Shown here piece after piece: positions 1 through 9,585 of a DNA stretch of 64,000 nt. Each line of letters begins with the position of its first letter. The stretch's first letter is position 1. The notes under the pieces are model-generated. The model did not search any database, was not told the origin of the DNA, and worked only from the letters and a program-made list of their open reading frames with translations. A program made the translations under genes and the position numbers. Origin of the DNA: Astropecten irregularis (taxonomy: Eukaryota > Echinodermata > Asteroidea > Paxillosida > Astropectinidae); contig OZ020246.1 in the NCBI GenBank assembly GCA_963971285.1, positions 14,119,217 through 14,183,216 of the forward strand, read 5' to 3'.

Positions 1-497
1 AGCGATATTCAGACGAATTAAACATTATATGTGTAGTATAAATTCACTGCGAAGACACAAAAAACAACAAGGATCATGTAATATTTCTATACAATAAACT
101 TGAATGCCATTCAACCTCTGATATTGGGCGGGGGGGGGGGGGGGGGGTATATCCCCCATCCCCCAGGGATCGACACCCATGTCTCTGTCTATTATGCTGA
201 AAATATAGGTTGTGATTTGTCACAGAAACTGGAACTTTTTCAAACCAGCGAATCTACTTCCGAACCGCAGCCCAAAGCCTCTATTTTGATATTTTTAGAA
301 TGGAAATAATGGAGCGGTCGGAGTTGAGTCAAGGATTAGAAAAGTCCGATCCAGTTTGCGACTTGCTTGCAAAAGTTGACGAGCGCCCTCTATGCACTGA
401 TTTTAAAACATTATTTTCAGACCGACGCGGACAACATAGCCCCCCCCCCAAAAAAAAAAAAAAAATCCGATCTTTTTCGAAAGAATTTATGTAGGCC
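1..497. other. Non-coding host DNA with homopolymer runs
   Basis: I see no supportable gene here. There is an 18-base G run at 130-147 and a C10 run followed by A16 at 440-465. Two short reading frames cross these runs and look like chance. Confidence 0.5.
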
Positions 498-777
498 TAA
501 AGGTAGTATCATACTTTGGTAAGAAACCGAAATAGAAATGTTCACAGATTTACGTATAACTTACAGGGTATGAAGATGCTGGTGTTAGAAACATACCGTT
601 AACATTTTTCCGCCTGAAATGGTGTCAAGTTTATCCAGAAATGAGTAAAACAACGACCGAAAATCTTTTTGATCTTTTAAAAGATCAGATGACTGTTACT
701 GTATCTGTCAGTCTAGATATTTTTGCCCATGAATCTGTATTTCTTTGATAAAAACCAAAGTATGATATTACCTTTAA
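498..777 (+). mobile_element. TTAA-type MITE, family 1, copy 1 (internally deleted)
   Basis: The ends are inverted copies of each other. The left end reads (c)TAAAGGTAGTATCATACTTTGG and the right end reads CCAAAGTATGATATTACCTTTAA. The element is flanked by TTAA or a one-base variant, as expected for piggyBac- or Kolobok-type target duplications. It is shorter than the copy at 8186-8550, so the middle is deleted. It has no coding capacity. Confidence 0.85.
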
Positions 778-1229
778 AGAAAAATACGATTTTTGACAGA
801 AAATGCTAGATTTCCTAGCATTCCTTGGGCTGACGTTTGATTATCGTATTCGGCAGTTTTCAGTCATTTCTTGACCTACGATGTAGACAAAGCAAAATTG
901 AGCATTTCAGACGGAAACAAGGAGAAAGACCCATTGTAGACGAACGAAGAGGGGAAAATGTGAATTTTGACCCAAAATGTATGATTTCGTATTACTCCTT
1001 ATAGGCTGATAATGGATTCTAGTATAATTGCAATATAATATTCTGCCTGAACTCCTTCTTCAACGCGAAAAAGAACAAAATAATGAATCATTTCGGACGG
1101 GGAAAAAACTTTTCCAAATTATTTTTTGGACTACACTTTGCGAATGTGTTAGAATAAAATTTATCTTATTATTCCTTAGGCTATAAAATATGGTGAACTA
1201 TCGTAATCAGTCAATAGTAAAATTACGTA
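778..1229. other. Intergenic spacer
   Basis: AT-rich sequence between two MITE copies. I see no gene, RNA or repeat here. Confidence 0.4.
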
Positions 1230-1566
1230 TTAAAGGTAATATCATACTTTGGTTTTTATCAAAGAAATACAGATTCATGGGCAAAAATATCAAGACAGAT
1301 ACAGTAACAGTCCCATACGGTGCCCACTTTTTTGACAAAACAGTGAAAAACAGCCACAGTATTTTCTCTTTTATTTTTGATCTTTTAAAAGATCAAAAAG
1401 ATTTTCGGTCGTTGTGTTAATCATTTCTGGATAAATACACCATTTCAGGCGGAAAAACCTTAACAGTAAGTTTCTACCACTACCATCTTCATACCCTGTA
1501 AGTTGTACGTAAATCTGTGAACATTTTCTGTTTTGGTATCTTACCAAAGTATGATACTACCTTTAA
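1230..1566 (-). mobile_element. TTAA-type MITE, family 1, copy 2 (inverted)
   Basis: This is the reverse complement of the copy at 498-777, with the same terminal inverted repeats (TTAAAGGTAATATC at left, GATACTACCTTTAA at right) and TTAA flanks. It also keeps interior sequence that copy 1 has lost, such as the CCCATACGGTGCCCAC stretch shared with 8186-8550. The 76-codon frame across it is a chance frame inside the MITE. Confidence 0.87.
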
Positions 1567-2530
1567 ATACCTGTATACCGATTGAACATCCCAAAAAATA
1601 GTTTCCTGGACACAATGAAAATAAAAAATTAGTCATGATTTCACTTACAACATGAAATTTTAATACCAACAGTACCAATACGATCTTCACATAAAAAAAT
1701 GACCAAGATAGTGTATGATTATTACTCAAAATTATATATACAAATTTCAAAAGTGTATAATGATTGATTTTGAAGGCATAATGTCATCAATATAAATATT
1801 GGAAATATCACACTGCATGTGTAACGGTCGTCATAATTATGTGTGTACTCTCAGTGAAAATTGTTTGAATTCCTTACAAACATCACACAGGCAACCTGAG
1901 ATGCACAAGGTATAATATGAAGAAAAAAAATATTTCGAAACGTCAATATCTTTGGTCTCATAAAATAAAAACATTCTTTCGTTATTTATCCTTCTCCGAT
2001 TATATGAACAGATTACAAGGAATTTCTTGGTGCAATATAATTATCTATAATTATAAAACGGATTTTGCGTGACAATCAAATTATGACAAAATTTGCATTG
2101 TGTACACAAGAACCACACCTATGACTACAGTACTATTATTACTTCGCACACGATTAACGACTGTCATAAACGAAAGTCCACATGATTTGTTCAAGGGCCA
2201 CTATCCCGTTTCCCTATCCGGTTTCCCTATCCGGTTTCTCTCAATACTCGAGACAGTATCATGCTTTCAACAAATAAAAAACAAATACTCAAAAATTCAA
2301 CGCATATAGCTCCGACGTTTTACCATGATCATCAATTCCTTCCAATCAAAGCACCAGTAATAATTTCAGAATTCAAAGAACACGATATACGATGTCTTCA
2401 TTTGTAATGTTGAAGAAGGCATTACGGCAATAAAAACTTCTATTATCAGAAACTTTTGTTTCAAATCCACACCATAACGAAGTCACGTAGCCTGAATTCA
2501 TGAAGATCTTAAGCAAATAATTAAATTTAC
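1567..2530. other. Intergenic or intronic DNA
   Basis: AT-rich with no convincing gene. A 13-bp direct repeat CCCTATCCGGTTT occurs twice in tandem at 2212-2237. It may be part of an intron or 3' flank if the exon candidate at 2531-2646 is real. Confidence 0.4.
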
Positions 2531-2646
2531 AGCTCCATACGTTTCCAACACGAATGCTACAACCTGTCTATTCCTTGCGCCTTGTTCTATGCTGTCTGTG
2601 GCTTTCAAGTACACACTAACATTCCTTCTAATAACTGTCATGAAAT
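2531..2646 (-). CDS. Candidate internal exon of an unrecognised gene
   Basis: On the minus strand a pyrimidine-rich acceptor ending ATTCCCTTCAG precedes 116 nt of open frame, followed by a possible donor GCT|GTAAAT. The exon would start with the last two bases of a split codon and end on a codon boundary. It encodes 38 residues beginning FMTVIRRNVSVYLKATDSIE and ending VVAFVLETYGA. The composition is protein-like: mixed charged and hydrophobic residues, not low complexity. I do not recognise the family. No partner exon with matching phase was found nearby and the donor is weaker than consensus, so this could be a chance frame or part of an unknown mobile element. It lies on the same strand as the membrane-protein gene at 5025-8082 but downstream of that gene's stop codon and likely polyA signal, so it would be a separate gene. 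Confidence 0.3.
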
Positions 2647-4293
2647 CTGAAGGGAATTTAAATGTTGGGTCTTTTTTTAATACAAAAATGGGATATAATG
2701 CCTTTCTGTGCATAATGTACTACTTTAAAGTAGTTGGCTAGAAGCATTTCACGCATTCGGACGGTGGCGTCAGAGAACAGTGCAATGATAAAAACAAATC
2801 AATGGGAACTAATCTTGAATCACTACCCGGCTAGTTTATAAAATATTATTTTGAAACAGAAATTAATATTTTTAACCTACTATCTATAATTGGACTTTTT
2901 CGTTTCTCCTATATTGTTCTCTGTTGTGCTAAGGTCCTAATACAATATGCATTGAGCTTGTTTTATATTGCCAAATTCATTTATTTTTAAACTTGAAATT
3001 TAGTTAAGGCCAACATTTAAACCACTGAAAACATAAGGCCCCCCTTATTTTGGTTTAAAATTCATATCCACTAGAAATGTACAAATTAAAATAAGGTAAG
3101 CGCAGCACACACACAAAAAAGATGAAAACAAATTAGTAAAAAATACTCATTATTTCAGTGAACAAAGCTTGAACAGTACTGGGCATACAATTATACAATC
3201 AAGTATACCTGACCAAAAGAATGTATAAAAAATAACCTACTAGAACATTCTTTCATGCAATATCACCACCAAAAGACAAAAAAAGACAACTGTCCTAAAA
3301 TCTACCTTGAATATCTGAATTTTTAAAAGTACGAGAGATTCGAAATTTTATAGCAAATTTTATTTAAGTATTATACGTAGATAGCAAAGTAGATACAAGT
3401 ACGTGGTAAATATCTTGTTTATTTTCACCTCCCCTTCATCTGCAAGACTCCCTCCCCCAAATGTCATGGATTAAAATTTATGATGAAATTAAAAAATCTC
3501 TTTCAATGTAGCCTATTAAGTATGATATCGAATTCTTATAATAATCCGGTTGGAATTGCGCACACGCTAATCTGTGACCTTAACTTAATTGATTTTCCAG
3601 CAATTCCTTTCTTTGCAAAAACCGTCAGACAGTCTTTTATGAATATCATGAAGCAATATCATAATTATTTAAAAAATGTGGTACCTTTATTTTTCTTCAA
3701 GCAAGAGAAATGATTAAGCTCTAGGCTATACTACACGGCCGGCAAGTTTCGATTCAGAATATTTACACCTTCACTTTCGAGCAAAATGTAACTATATGGA
3801 CACAACATTTGTCACTGTGACACTAAAAGCAAGCACCTAATAAGCCTTTTTAGCATGGCCATGCAGTCTGTTGCCGTTCTACATGAAAAGGTAAGTTTTC
3901 ATGTTCATTATGCAACAGACTTACACTGTGTATACGGCGAACAACTGCAGCATAACATTCAATGCGGGTATTAAGATTGTATCACGAGAAAGTTAATAAT
4001 GAATGATCAAGTTGAAAATATCCCCTTCGTGTACTTAGCACTTATACCATTTTGATGTCGTAAAAGCACACAGTCAAATATGTTCACTACATTTTAAGGA
4101 TATTTGGATTGTGGACAAAAAAATTCCTCAAGTGAACGAATTTATCCATATTGTTTAATATAGGCCTAAGCATAGTTTTTAACGGCGTCACTTCGATGAT
4201 TAAGCTGGTTTCAAGTCTGGCCCATTCTTCGTCAATCATTACGGCCATTACGGTTTCGAAATTGAGCATAAATTGTTTCCACGTATACACAAC
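2647..4293. other. AT-rich non-coding stretch
   Basis: No recognisable gene or repeat family. One short feature stands out at 3855-3890 on the plus strand: 12 open codons from an ATG run straight into a perfect GTAAGT donor. A 77-codon minus frame at 4087-4320 partly overlaps the inverted repeat that starts at 4294 and has no splice sites I can support. Confidence 0.4.
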
Positions 4294-4440
4294 CAAGGGG
4301 TTGATTTCACGAAGCTCCACGATCGATCGTAACTCGAATTACGAAGAATATAAACCCATCGTATGATAGGGCTGCAATGCATCGTAAGTCCTATACGATT
4401 GATAGTAAGATAAAATTAAACGAGGTGAAATCAACCCTTG
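4294..4440. mobile_element. Short inverted-repeat element (147 bp MITE candidate)
   Basis: The left arm CAAGGGGTTGATTTCAC at 4294-4310 is inverted at 4425-4440 as GTGAAATCAACCCTTG, with one extra G in the left arm. The interior is rich in CGATCG and GTAAGTC-type words. It is too short to code. It could be a small MITE or a hairpin-forming repeat; no target duplication is obvious. Confidence 0.55.
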
Positions 4441-4842
4441 ATTGTTTGAAAGTTTTAATCTATTTCCACCCAATGGACTGTGAAATCGGACAATGCATCT
4501 TCAATTCAGTATTTTCTCGTATATATCTATTCATTCTGATCGTCCCATGTTTCAGGCCAATATTTGCCCTTTTATGTTTTAGGAAACTTAAATTGTCAAT
4601 TGTATTTGCATGGTATCGCCTGTATCATACTGCTTGCAAGCAAAATCAAATTTGCAGGCGTGATATACATGGTGGCGATTTTTGGCCGGTTTTATAGTTT
4701 GTGTATCAATTTAAAAAACAACAACAATACAGTACATGTACACGTATCATGACTGCATGAGGGTATAAAAATAAACTGGTTTGCAGGAAAGCATCCCCAC
4801 CTAAGAGAAATGTATGAGTGCCCCAAAACGTCTGGTATATAA
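4441..4842. other. Downstream flank of the membrane-protein gene
   Basis: No gene seen. Two overlapping plus-strand frames here are short and look like chance. Confidence 0.4.
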
Positions 4843-4848
4843 TTTATT
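4843..4848 (-). terminator. Candidate polyadenylation signal AATAAA
   Basis: TTTATT on the plus strand reads AATAAA on the minus strand, about 180 nt past the stop codon of the exon at 5025-5284. The position suits the 3' end of that transcript. It is a short motif, so support is modest. Confidence 0.45.
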
Positions 4849-5024
4849 CAAAATGATTGTCAAGAGGTAAAACTGTGACAAAGCCATCGGCTCTGTTTGC
4901 ATATCTCTTCCCATGGCGAGTAAAAAATTAAAAATTGGCAAGTTTGAAATGCCACAAATATTTTTGTGAGGGATGATTGTCCGATGATGATGATGACGAT
5001 TAATACCGAGGAACGGCACCAGTT

Positions 5025-5284
5025 CTAGGCTTTCATCTCGCCAGTGGGATGCATGGCCATCGGGGGCTGCTGCTGCTGCTGGGGGTTCTGCGACACCACC
5101 TGGTAAGTGGTGGTCTGCTGTTGAGGCTGAGATTTCTTGCAGCAGCAATGGTAGCAGATGCAGCCGACGCAGACACAGCACAGCACCACACCCACGATGC
5201 AACCCACGATGATGGCAACCAGTATACCGATGCCCAGAGAGAAAGCCTTGTTGATAGCTCCATCTATATCAATATCGAAGTCAC
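5025..5284 (-). CDS. Terminal exon of a small Cys-rich single-pass membrane protein
   Basis: The minus-strand exon begins after the acceptor GTGCATGCAG with GT, completing a Gly codon started by the exon at 7984-8082, and runs to a TGA/TAG-type stop at 5025. It encodes 86 residues: an acidic juxtamembrane piece (DFDIDIDG), a strongly hydrophobic helix of about 24 residues (FSLGIGILVAIIVGCIVGVV), a dense Cys cluster (LCC, VGCICYHCCC) at the inner membrane face that could be palmitoylated, a KK stop-transfer signal, and a Q/P/T-rich tail ending GEMKA. The layout, with Cys-rich ectodomain, one helix, Cys cluster and Pro/Gln tail, resembles Shisa- or CYYR1-like type I membrane proteins. The diagnostic Shisa Cys pattern is not visible, so I give no name. 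The in-frame ATG just upstream (5294) lies in the intron and is not the start. The exon and frame are strongly supported; the function is unknown. Confidence 0.8.
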
Positions 5285-5361
5285 CTGCATGCACACGATA
5301 TTAATACAAAATGTAAAATATTGGCCATCAGCAAAACATGCTCCTTTTTAGGCCCCAAAAC

Positions 5362-5662
5362 AAATTGTTGTGTTGCCTTCAAGTGGAAAAATTAAAATGT
5401 TGGGTCGGTCGGTCGATTTTGTGTTTTTTTCCTTTTAAGCAGACTTTCAAACATTTAAGAATAAATACAGGATGTATGGTCACCAGGGCTTATAAATCAA
5501 CGGTCTTGGGTTTCTTTTTGAGGAGACACGCTTTTTTACTGCTTAATCTTACATTTTCTGTCAAAAATTGTGAGTTTTTATGCTTTAGGACTCAGAGAAA
5601 AAAAATCCCGACCCAAAGTTTTGGCATTTTACGGTCGGTCGCTGAGGGCAACACAACAATTT
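5362..5662. mobile_element. Inverted-repeat MITE with TTGTTGTGTTGCC ends
   Basis: AATTGTTGTGTTGCC at the left is inverted at the right as GGCAACACAACAATT. Just inside are GGTCGGTCGGTCG and a related CGGTCGGTCG, and the middle contains further partial inverted repeats. It lies in the intron of the membrane-protein gene. No clear target duplication was seen. Confidence 0.75.
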
Positions 5663-5767
5663 TTTAAGCCTTATTGCAGCTGATGAATGACCACATTAAC
5701 AATGTAGAAGTCAAAAATAGAATCAGTCAAGCAAGTGGGCTCTACAAAGACCTTATAACCATGACTG

Positions 5768-6130
5768 TTAAAGGGATGGTACAGAATTGGTAAGACAAAA
5801 TACACTTCAAGATCACAGATTCACATAAACCTTACACAGTATAATGGTGATGATAGGAGAAAACATCCCATGAAATATTTTTGTCGGAAATGCCATATTC
5901 GTTGAGAAATAAATGAAACTATTTTCCGATTGGAAGAAATCGCTTCGAAGCGTTTTATTCATTCGTTGAAATGTGTAAACGGGTTTTCACTATTTTCTCG
6001 TGACCCAGATGGCTGATTGACCTCAAACTTCTACAGGTTTGTCAGTTAAGGTATATGATGGATTGCATAATGTGATTTCACTGTCAGCAACGGGTTTGTC
6101 GCAAAAACCAGTTCTGTACCATCCCTTTAA
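5768..6130. mobile_element. TTAA-type MITE, family 2 (363 bp)
   Basis: The ends are TTAAAGGGATGGTACAGAAT and its near-perfect inverse ending GTACCATCCCTTTAA. TTAA at both edges is the likely target duplication, which suits piggyBac or Kolobok. The interior has a short palindrome, CGCTTCGAAGCG. The element is inserted in, or next to, the LINE relic that resumes at 6131. Confidence 0.88.
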
Positions 6131-6293
6131 AGAACACATGGGCGTGGTATGGGCATGAATCAAGATCTCCTGGACTTGCCAAAATTATCTTGCAAGGTAC
6201 AGTAGCAGGAGGGAGAAGGCGAGGCAGACAGAACAAGAGATTGGACGACAACATCACTGAATGGACAGGTCTTAGACTGAGTATCACCTTGAT
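6131..6293 (+). pseudogene. LINE reverse-transcriptase C-terminal relic
   Basis: From 6166 the frame reads SPGLAKIILQGTVAGGRRRG, then RQNKRLDDNITEWTGLRLSIT. The GLAK-ILQGTV-G-RRRGRQ-KR--DNI-EWTGL order is the signature of the C-terminal tail of a widespread group of animal non-LTR retrotransposon polymerases. All catalytic parts upstream are missing. The frame breaks where the 47-bp tandem repeat begins, because 47 is not a multiple of three. The end of the same domain reappears at 7323-7418. Confidence 0.8.
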
Positions 6294-7327
6294 GACAACA
6301 TCACTGAATGGACAGGCCTTAGACTGAGTATCACCTTGATGACAACATCACTGAATGGACAGGCCTTAAACTGAGTATCACCTTGATGACAACATCACTG
6401 AATGGACAGGCCTTAAACTGAGTATCACCTTGATGACAACATCACTGAATGGACAGGCCTTAAACTGAGTATCACCTTGATGACAACATCACTGAATGGA
6501 CAGGCCTTAAACTGAGTATCACCTTGATGACAACATCACTGAATGGACAGGCCTCAAACTGAGTATCACCTTGATGACAACATCACTGAATGGACAGGCC
6601 TCAAACTGAGTATCACCTTGATGACAACATCACTGAATGGACAGGCCTTAAACTGAGTATCACCTTGATGACAACATCACTGAATGGACAGGCCTCAAAC
6701 TGAGTATCAACTTGATGACAACATCACTGAATGGACAGGCCTTAAACTGAGTATCACCTTGATGACAACATCACTGAATGGACAGGCCTTCAACTGAGTA
6801 TCACCTTGATGACAACATCACTGAATGGACAGGCCTCAAACTGAGTATCACCTTGATGACAACATCACTGAATGGACAGGCCTTCAACTGAGTATCACCT
6901 TGATGACAACATCACTGAATGGACAGGCCTCAAACTGAGTATCACCTTGATGACAACATCACTGAATGGACAGGCCTTAAACTGAGTATCACCTTGATGA
7001 CAACATCACTGAATGGACAGGCCTTCAACTGAGTATCACCTTGATGACAACATCGCTGAATGGACAGGCCTTAAACTGAGTATCACCTTGATGACAACAT
7101 CACTGAATGGACAGGCCTTCAACTGAGTATCACCTTGATGACAACATCGCTGAATGGACAGGCCTCAAACTGAGTATCACCTTGATGACAACATCACTGA
7201 ATGGACAGGCCTTCAACTGAGTATCACCTTGATGACAACATCGCTGAATGGACAGGCCTCAAACTGAGTATCACCTTGATGACAACATCACTGAATGGAC
7301 AGGTCTTCAACTGAGTATCACCTCGAG
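6247..7327 (+). repeat. 47-bp minisatellite, 23 copies, grown from a LINE coding segment
   Basis: The unit starts GACAACATCACTGAATGG and ends GAGTATCACCTTGAT. Unit starts run from 6247 to 7281 in exact 47-bp steps with no length change. The first unit is the in-frame DNITEWTGL segment of the LINE relic, so the array arose by tandem duplication inside it. Copies differ at a few sites (CCTTAAAC, CCTCAAAC, CCTTCAAC; ATCACTG or ATCGCTG). Copies 17-22 alternate CCTTCAAC with an ATCGCTG copy, forming a 94-bp dimer. Confidence 0.95.
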
Positions 7328-7418
7328 AAAGGCAGATAACAGACTGAAGTGGAGAATACTGGTTGAGAACCTCCTCAGTGGTGGCCCTACGGTCAACCAG
7401 ACTACGGGATGGGGATAG
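7323..7418 (+). pseudogene. LINE reverse-transcriptase extreme C-terminus
   Basis: After the last minisatellite unit the frame SRKADNRLKWRILVENLLSG continues to a TAG stop at 7416-7418. The R--DR--WR-LV pattern is the usual end of the same polymerase tail as at 6166, so the two pieces were one domain before the 47-bp expansion split them. Confidence 0.7.
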
Positions 7419-7446
7419 GGATGTGGATGGGGGTGGGGAGGGGGGG
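7406..7446 (+). other. G-rich tract, possible G-quadruplex
   Basis: GGG, GGGG, GGG, GGGGG, GGGG and a final G7 run occur within 41 bases with short loops. Within the intron of the minus-strand gene this would place C-runs in the pre-mRNA and G-runs on the non-template strand. Confidence 0.6.
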
Positions 7447-7708
7447 ATGTGGATATAGCCCTATAGAAAATACATTGCCGGCCAATGCGCCAACGATATT
7501 TTGTAAATTTTGTTCTTGTTTTTTTTTCTTAACGAATCGATTGTAAATTAACTCCTGCAAACTGCTCGTCATCCAAATTATTGACCTGAAATATATCAAA
7601 TGCTTGGAGTCAGGAGGGCCCGATGTTTCAGGATCTTTTCAGGATGTTTCAGGAGTAGCAGGATCTTTCTCAAAGGCTAAATGACAGGTGATAATAACGG
7701 TTAGAATG

Positions 7709-7798
7709 TCACAAATGACTGTTGTTATGCCTTTCTTAATATTTTGCCAATGAAACTGTATTTATTTGACAAAAACCAAAGTATGAAATAACATTTAA
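7709..7798 (+). mobile_element. Fragment of MITE family 1 (3' end only)
   Basis: ATGACTGTTGTTATG through AAAAACCAAAGTATGAAATAACATTTAA matches the right end of the copy at 8186-8550, with a decayed terminus. The left half is missing. Confidence 0.7.
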
Positions 7799-7983
7799 AC
7801 CCGAAATACATGACTGTGTATACATTTAAAAGTGACTTTCACTTTATAGATATAGAAAGTTGTTCATTCATTACGATTTCCGTTGCATTAACTGAAAACA
7901 GGCGGGCCAGGAATTGGTAAATAAAATATTCTTCCACTGATTATCTATAGGCCTATACGGCGATGTGTAACTATGTAACTTAC

Positions 7984-8082
7984 CCAATGTTGTGTCAGCT
8001 TGACAAAATCCTTCTACATACTTCAGAGATTCGTCAAAGCATCGTTCTTCGCACTCGAACTCAGAGTCCGCAGAACAAGGAA
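7984..8082 (-). CDS. Ectodomain exon of the Cys-rich membrane protein
   Basis: On the minus strand a polypyrimidine acceptor TTTCTCTCGTGCAG opens a 99-nt exon, which closes with a consensus donor G|GTAAGT. The exon begins with two bases of a split codon and ends with the first G of the next, so it is a symmetrical 1-1 exon. It encodes PCSADSEFECEERCFDESLK then YVEGFCQADTTL. Four Cys, many acidic residues and no hydrophobic stretch fit a small disulphide-bonded extracellular domain. The split codon G|GT joins in frame to the exon at 5025-5284, giving 118 residues of sequence so far. The signal-peptide exon was not found; it may lie upstream, possibly across or beyond the repeat array, or outside the window. 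Confidence 0.78.
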
Positions 8083-8185
8083 CTGCACGAGAGAAAAAAA
8101 AATCCGTTCTAAGTGAGTTCCACGGAAAGCTATAACAATTGACTTATTTGTATAGCCTAGGGTACCATAATTATACCGCTAGTAC
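8083..8185 (-). other. Upstream intron segment
   Basis: Pyrimidine-rich (minus strand) acceptor tract followed by plain sequence up to the MITE at 8186. Confidence 0.5.
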
Positions 8186-8550
8186 TTAAAGGTAGTATCA
8201 TACTTCGGCAAGAAACCAAAACAGAAATGTTCACAGATTCAAGTATAACTTACATGGTATGAAGATGGTGGTGGTAGAAACATACCGTGACAATTGTTTC
8301 GCCTTTAATTGTGTATTTATTCAGCAATTAGTAAAACAACGACCAAAAATCGTTTTCATCTTTTAAAAGATCAAAAATAAAAGAGAAAAGACTCAAGAAA
8401 TACTGTGGCTGTTTTTCACTGTTTTCTCAAAAAGTGGGCACCGTATGGGACTGAAATTTTCACAGATGACTGTTGCTGTATCTATCTTGATATGTTTGAC
8501 CATGAATCTCTATTTATTTGATAAAAACCAAAGTATGATACTACCTTTAA
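8186..8550 (+). mobile_element. TTAA-type MITE, family 1, copy 3 (longest, 365 bp)
   Basis: TTAAAGGTAGTATCATAC at the left and GTATGATACTACCTTTAA at the right are exact inverted repeats with TTAA at both edges. The middle has CTTTTAAAAG and the GGGCACCGTATGGGACTG segment that occurs inverted at 1230-1566. This copy is the best reference for the family. Confidence 0.9.
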
Positions 8551-8692
8551 GCGATTACAATCAGTTAAAATGTGGTTTTACAGAAGAATACTCCGAATAT
8601 CGTGGACAGATGACAAATGAGGAAGTGCTCGCTAAAACTAGTTGAAATAATCAGGAATAGGCAGTAAATATACAGTTTCTAGGTCATGCTTT

Positions 8693-8836
8693 ATGAAAGG
8701 AAGAATTGGAGCGACAGGAAAAATTGAAGGAAAAAGAACTAGAGGAAGGCAGAGATTCACTTTCATCTCAAGTCTCAGCCGCTGGATGAAGATCAGTAAA
8801 ATTAAAATAATAAGAACAGCAAAGGATACACGATAA
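8693..8836 (+). pseudogene. Second LINE reverse-transcriptase tail relic
   Basis: The frame from 8693 reads MKGRIGATGKIEGKRTRGRQ, then RFTFISSLSRWM, KISKIKIIRTAKD and a stop. The G-KIEGKR-RGRQR---L-SLSRWM---K-EL-R-AKDR pattern is the C-terminal tail of another non-LTR polymerase lineage, distinct from the ILQGTV type at 6166. Only this tail remains. The minus-strand 72-codon frame across it is a shadow. Confidence 0.7.
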
Positions 8837-8880
8837 TGGAAATATTTGGCCGCCAACGTTCTAGAAGAATAATGTACGTC

Positions 8881-9297
8881 TTAAAGGCAGCGTACAGGAT
8901 TTGCAAGGCCTCCAAAAACAAATTATTGAGTTTGAGACAGAAAATGGACGCAACAGTTCATAAACGGTGCAAACAGCCAGCGTGGGAAATCTGGGTTCAT
9001 CAGATGCTGGCTGGGTTTTTTTTTTAGGAAATCAAAATGTAGTGTCTTTTAAAAAGATCGATCTTACGACCGATCTTTTTAGCATTTCGAAAGCGTGGTG
9101 TAACCGTGAAGGATTCGGAGGGGGGGGGGGGGGGGGGGAGATTATTTCGGCCGTATTTCTGCTTTTCAGATGAACAAAGCGTAAACAAAAGTACATGAAA
9201 CAACGTCTGTAAGGAAGTTTAAGATCATCACTTCTGTTTAAGTACCAAATTCAGCCAAAAACGCACATCTTTGCAAATCCTATATGCTTTCTTTGAA
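8881..9297. mobile_element. TTAA-type MITE, family 3 (decayed)
   Basis: The left end TTAAAGGCAGCGTACAGGAT (continuing TTGCAA) is inverted at the right as TTGCAAATCCTATATGCTTTCTTTGAA. TTAA at the left is decayed to TGAA at the right. It contains a G19 run at 9120-9138 and a GATCGATCTTACGACCGATC palindrome. Divergence between the ends makes this older than families 1 and 2. Confidence 0.65.
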
Positions 9298-9585
9298 GAA
9301 GAAGTACTCAACCCTTTGATTTGTGAATACGAAAATCTCGTCCGCGTGCAATTCTTAATTATACGGCTGATGAAAATTACAGGGTTTTCCATAAGTAGTG
9401 CACATCGCGGTGAAGAATTACTGTGGAAATGGAACGGAGTTGAAATTGAAACCAAGTTGAAATCCGGATGGCAGCGATGGCTGGGCACAATTGCACGATG
9501 TTGATTGATGCCAAAGGGGGAGAGGGTGGGGCGATCGACTGAACTCTGACCTCGATGAGAGTGTCGGGTTTGGAAGTGGTGCGCA
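9298..9585. other. Host DNA before the element array
   Basis: No supported gene. Overlapping frames on both strands are open here (the longest 125 codons, minus), but they carry no recognisable domain, no splice support, and overlap one another. Confidence 0.4.

Larger units (their letters stand above)
5285..7983 (-). other. Phase-1 intron loaded with transposon remains
   Basis: This 2.7-kb intron lies between GTAAGT at 7983-7978 and the acceptor CAG at 5285-5287. It holds two MITEs, a LINE reverse-transcriptase relic with a 47-bp minisatellite, a G-rich tract and a fragment of MITE family 1, each listed separately. Confidence 0.75.

Noticed and set aside
4087-4320. 77-codon minus frame with plausible composition
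   Set aside because: It runs into the inverted-repeat element at 4294, a rival plus-strand frame covers the same bases, and no acceptor or donor supports it. It remains weakly possible.
5049-5351. Plus-strand 100-codon frame and other minus frames across the membrane-protein exon
   Set aside because: Shadows of the real exon, which has matching splice phases and a membrane-protein composition.
5338-5667. 109-codon plus frame
   Set aside because: It spans the inverted-repeat MITE at 5362-5662 almost exactly and is a chance frame in it.
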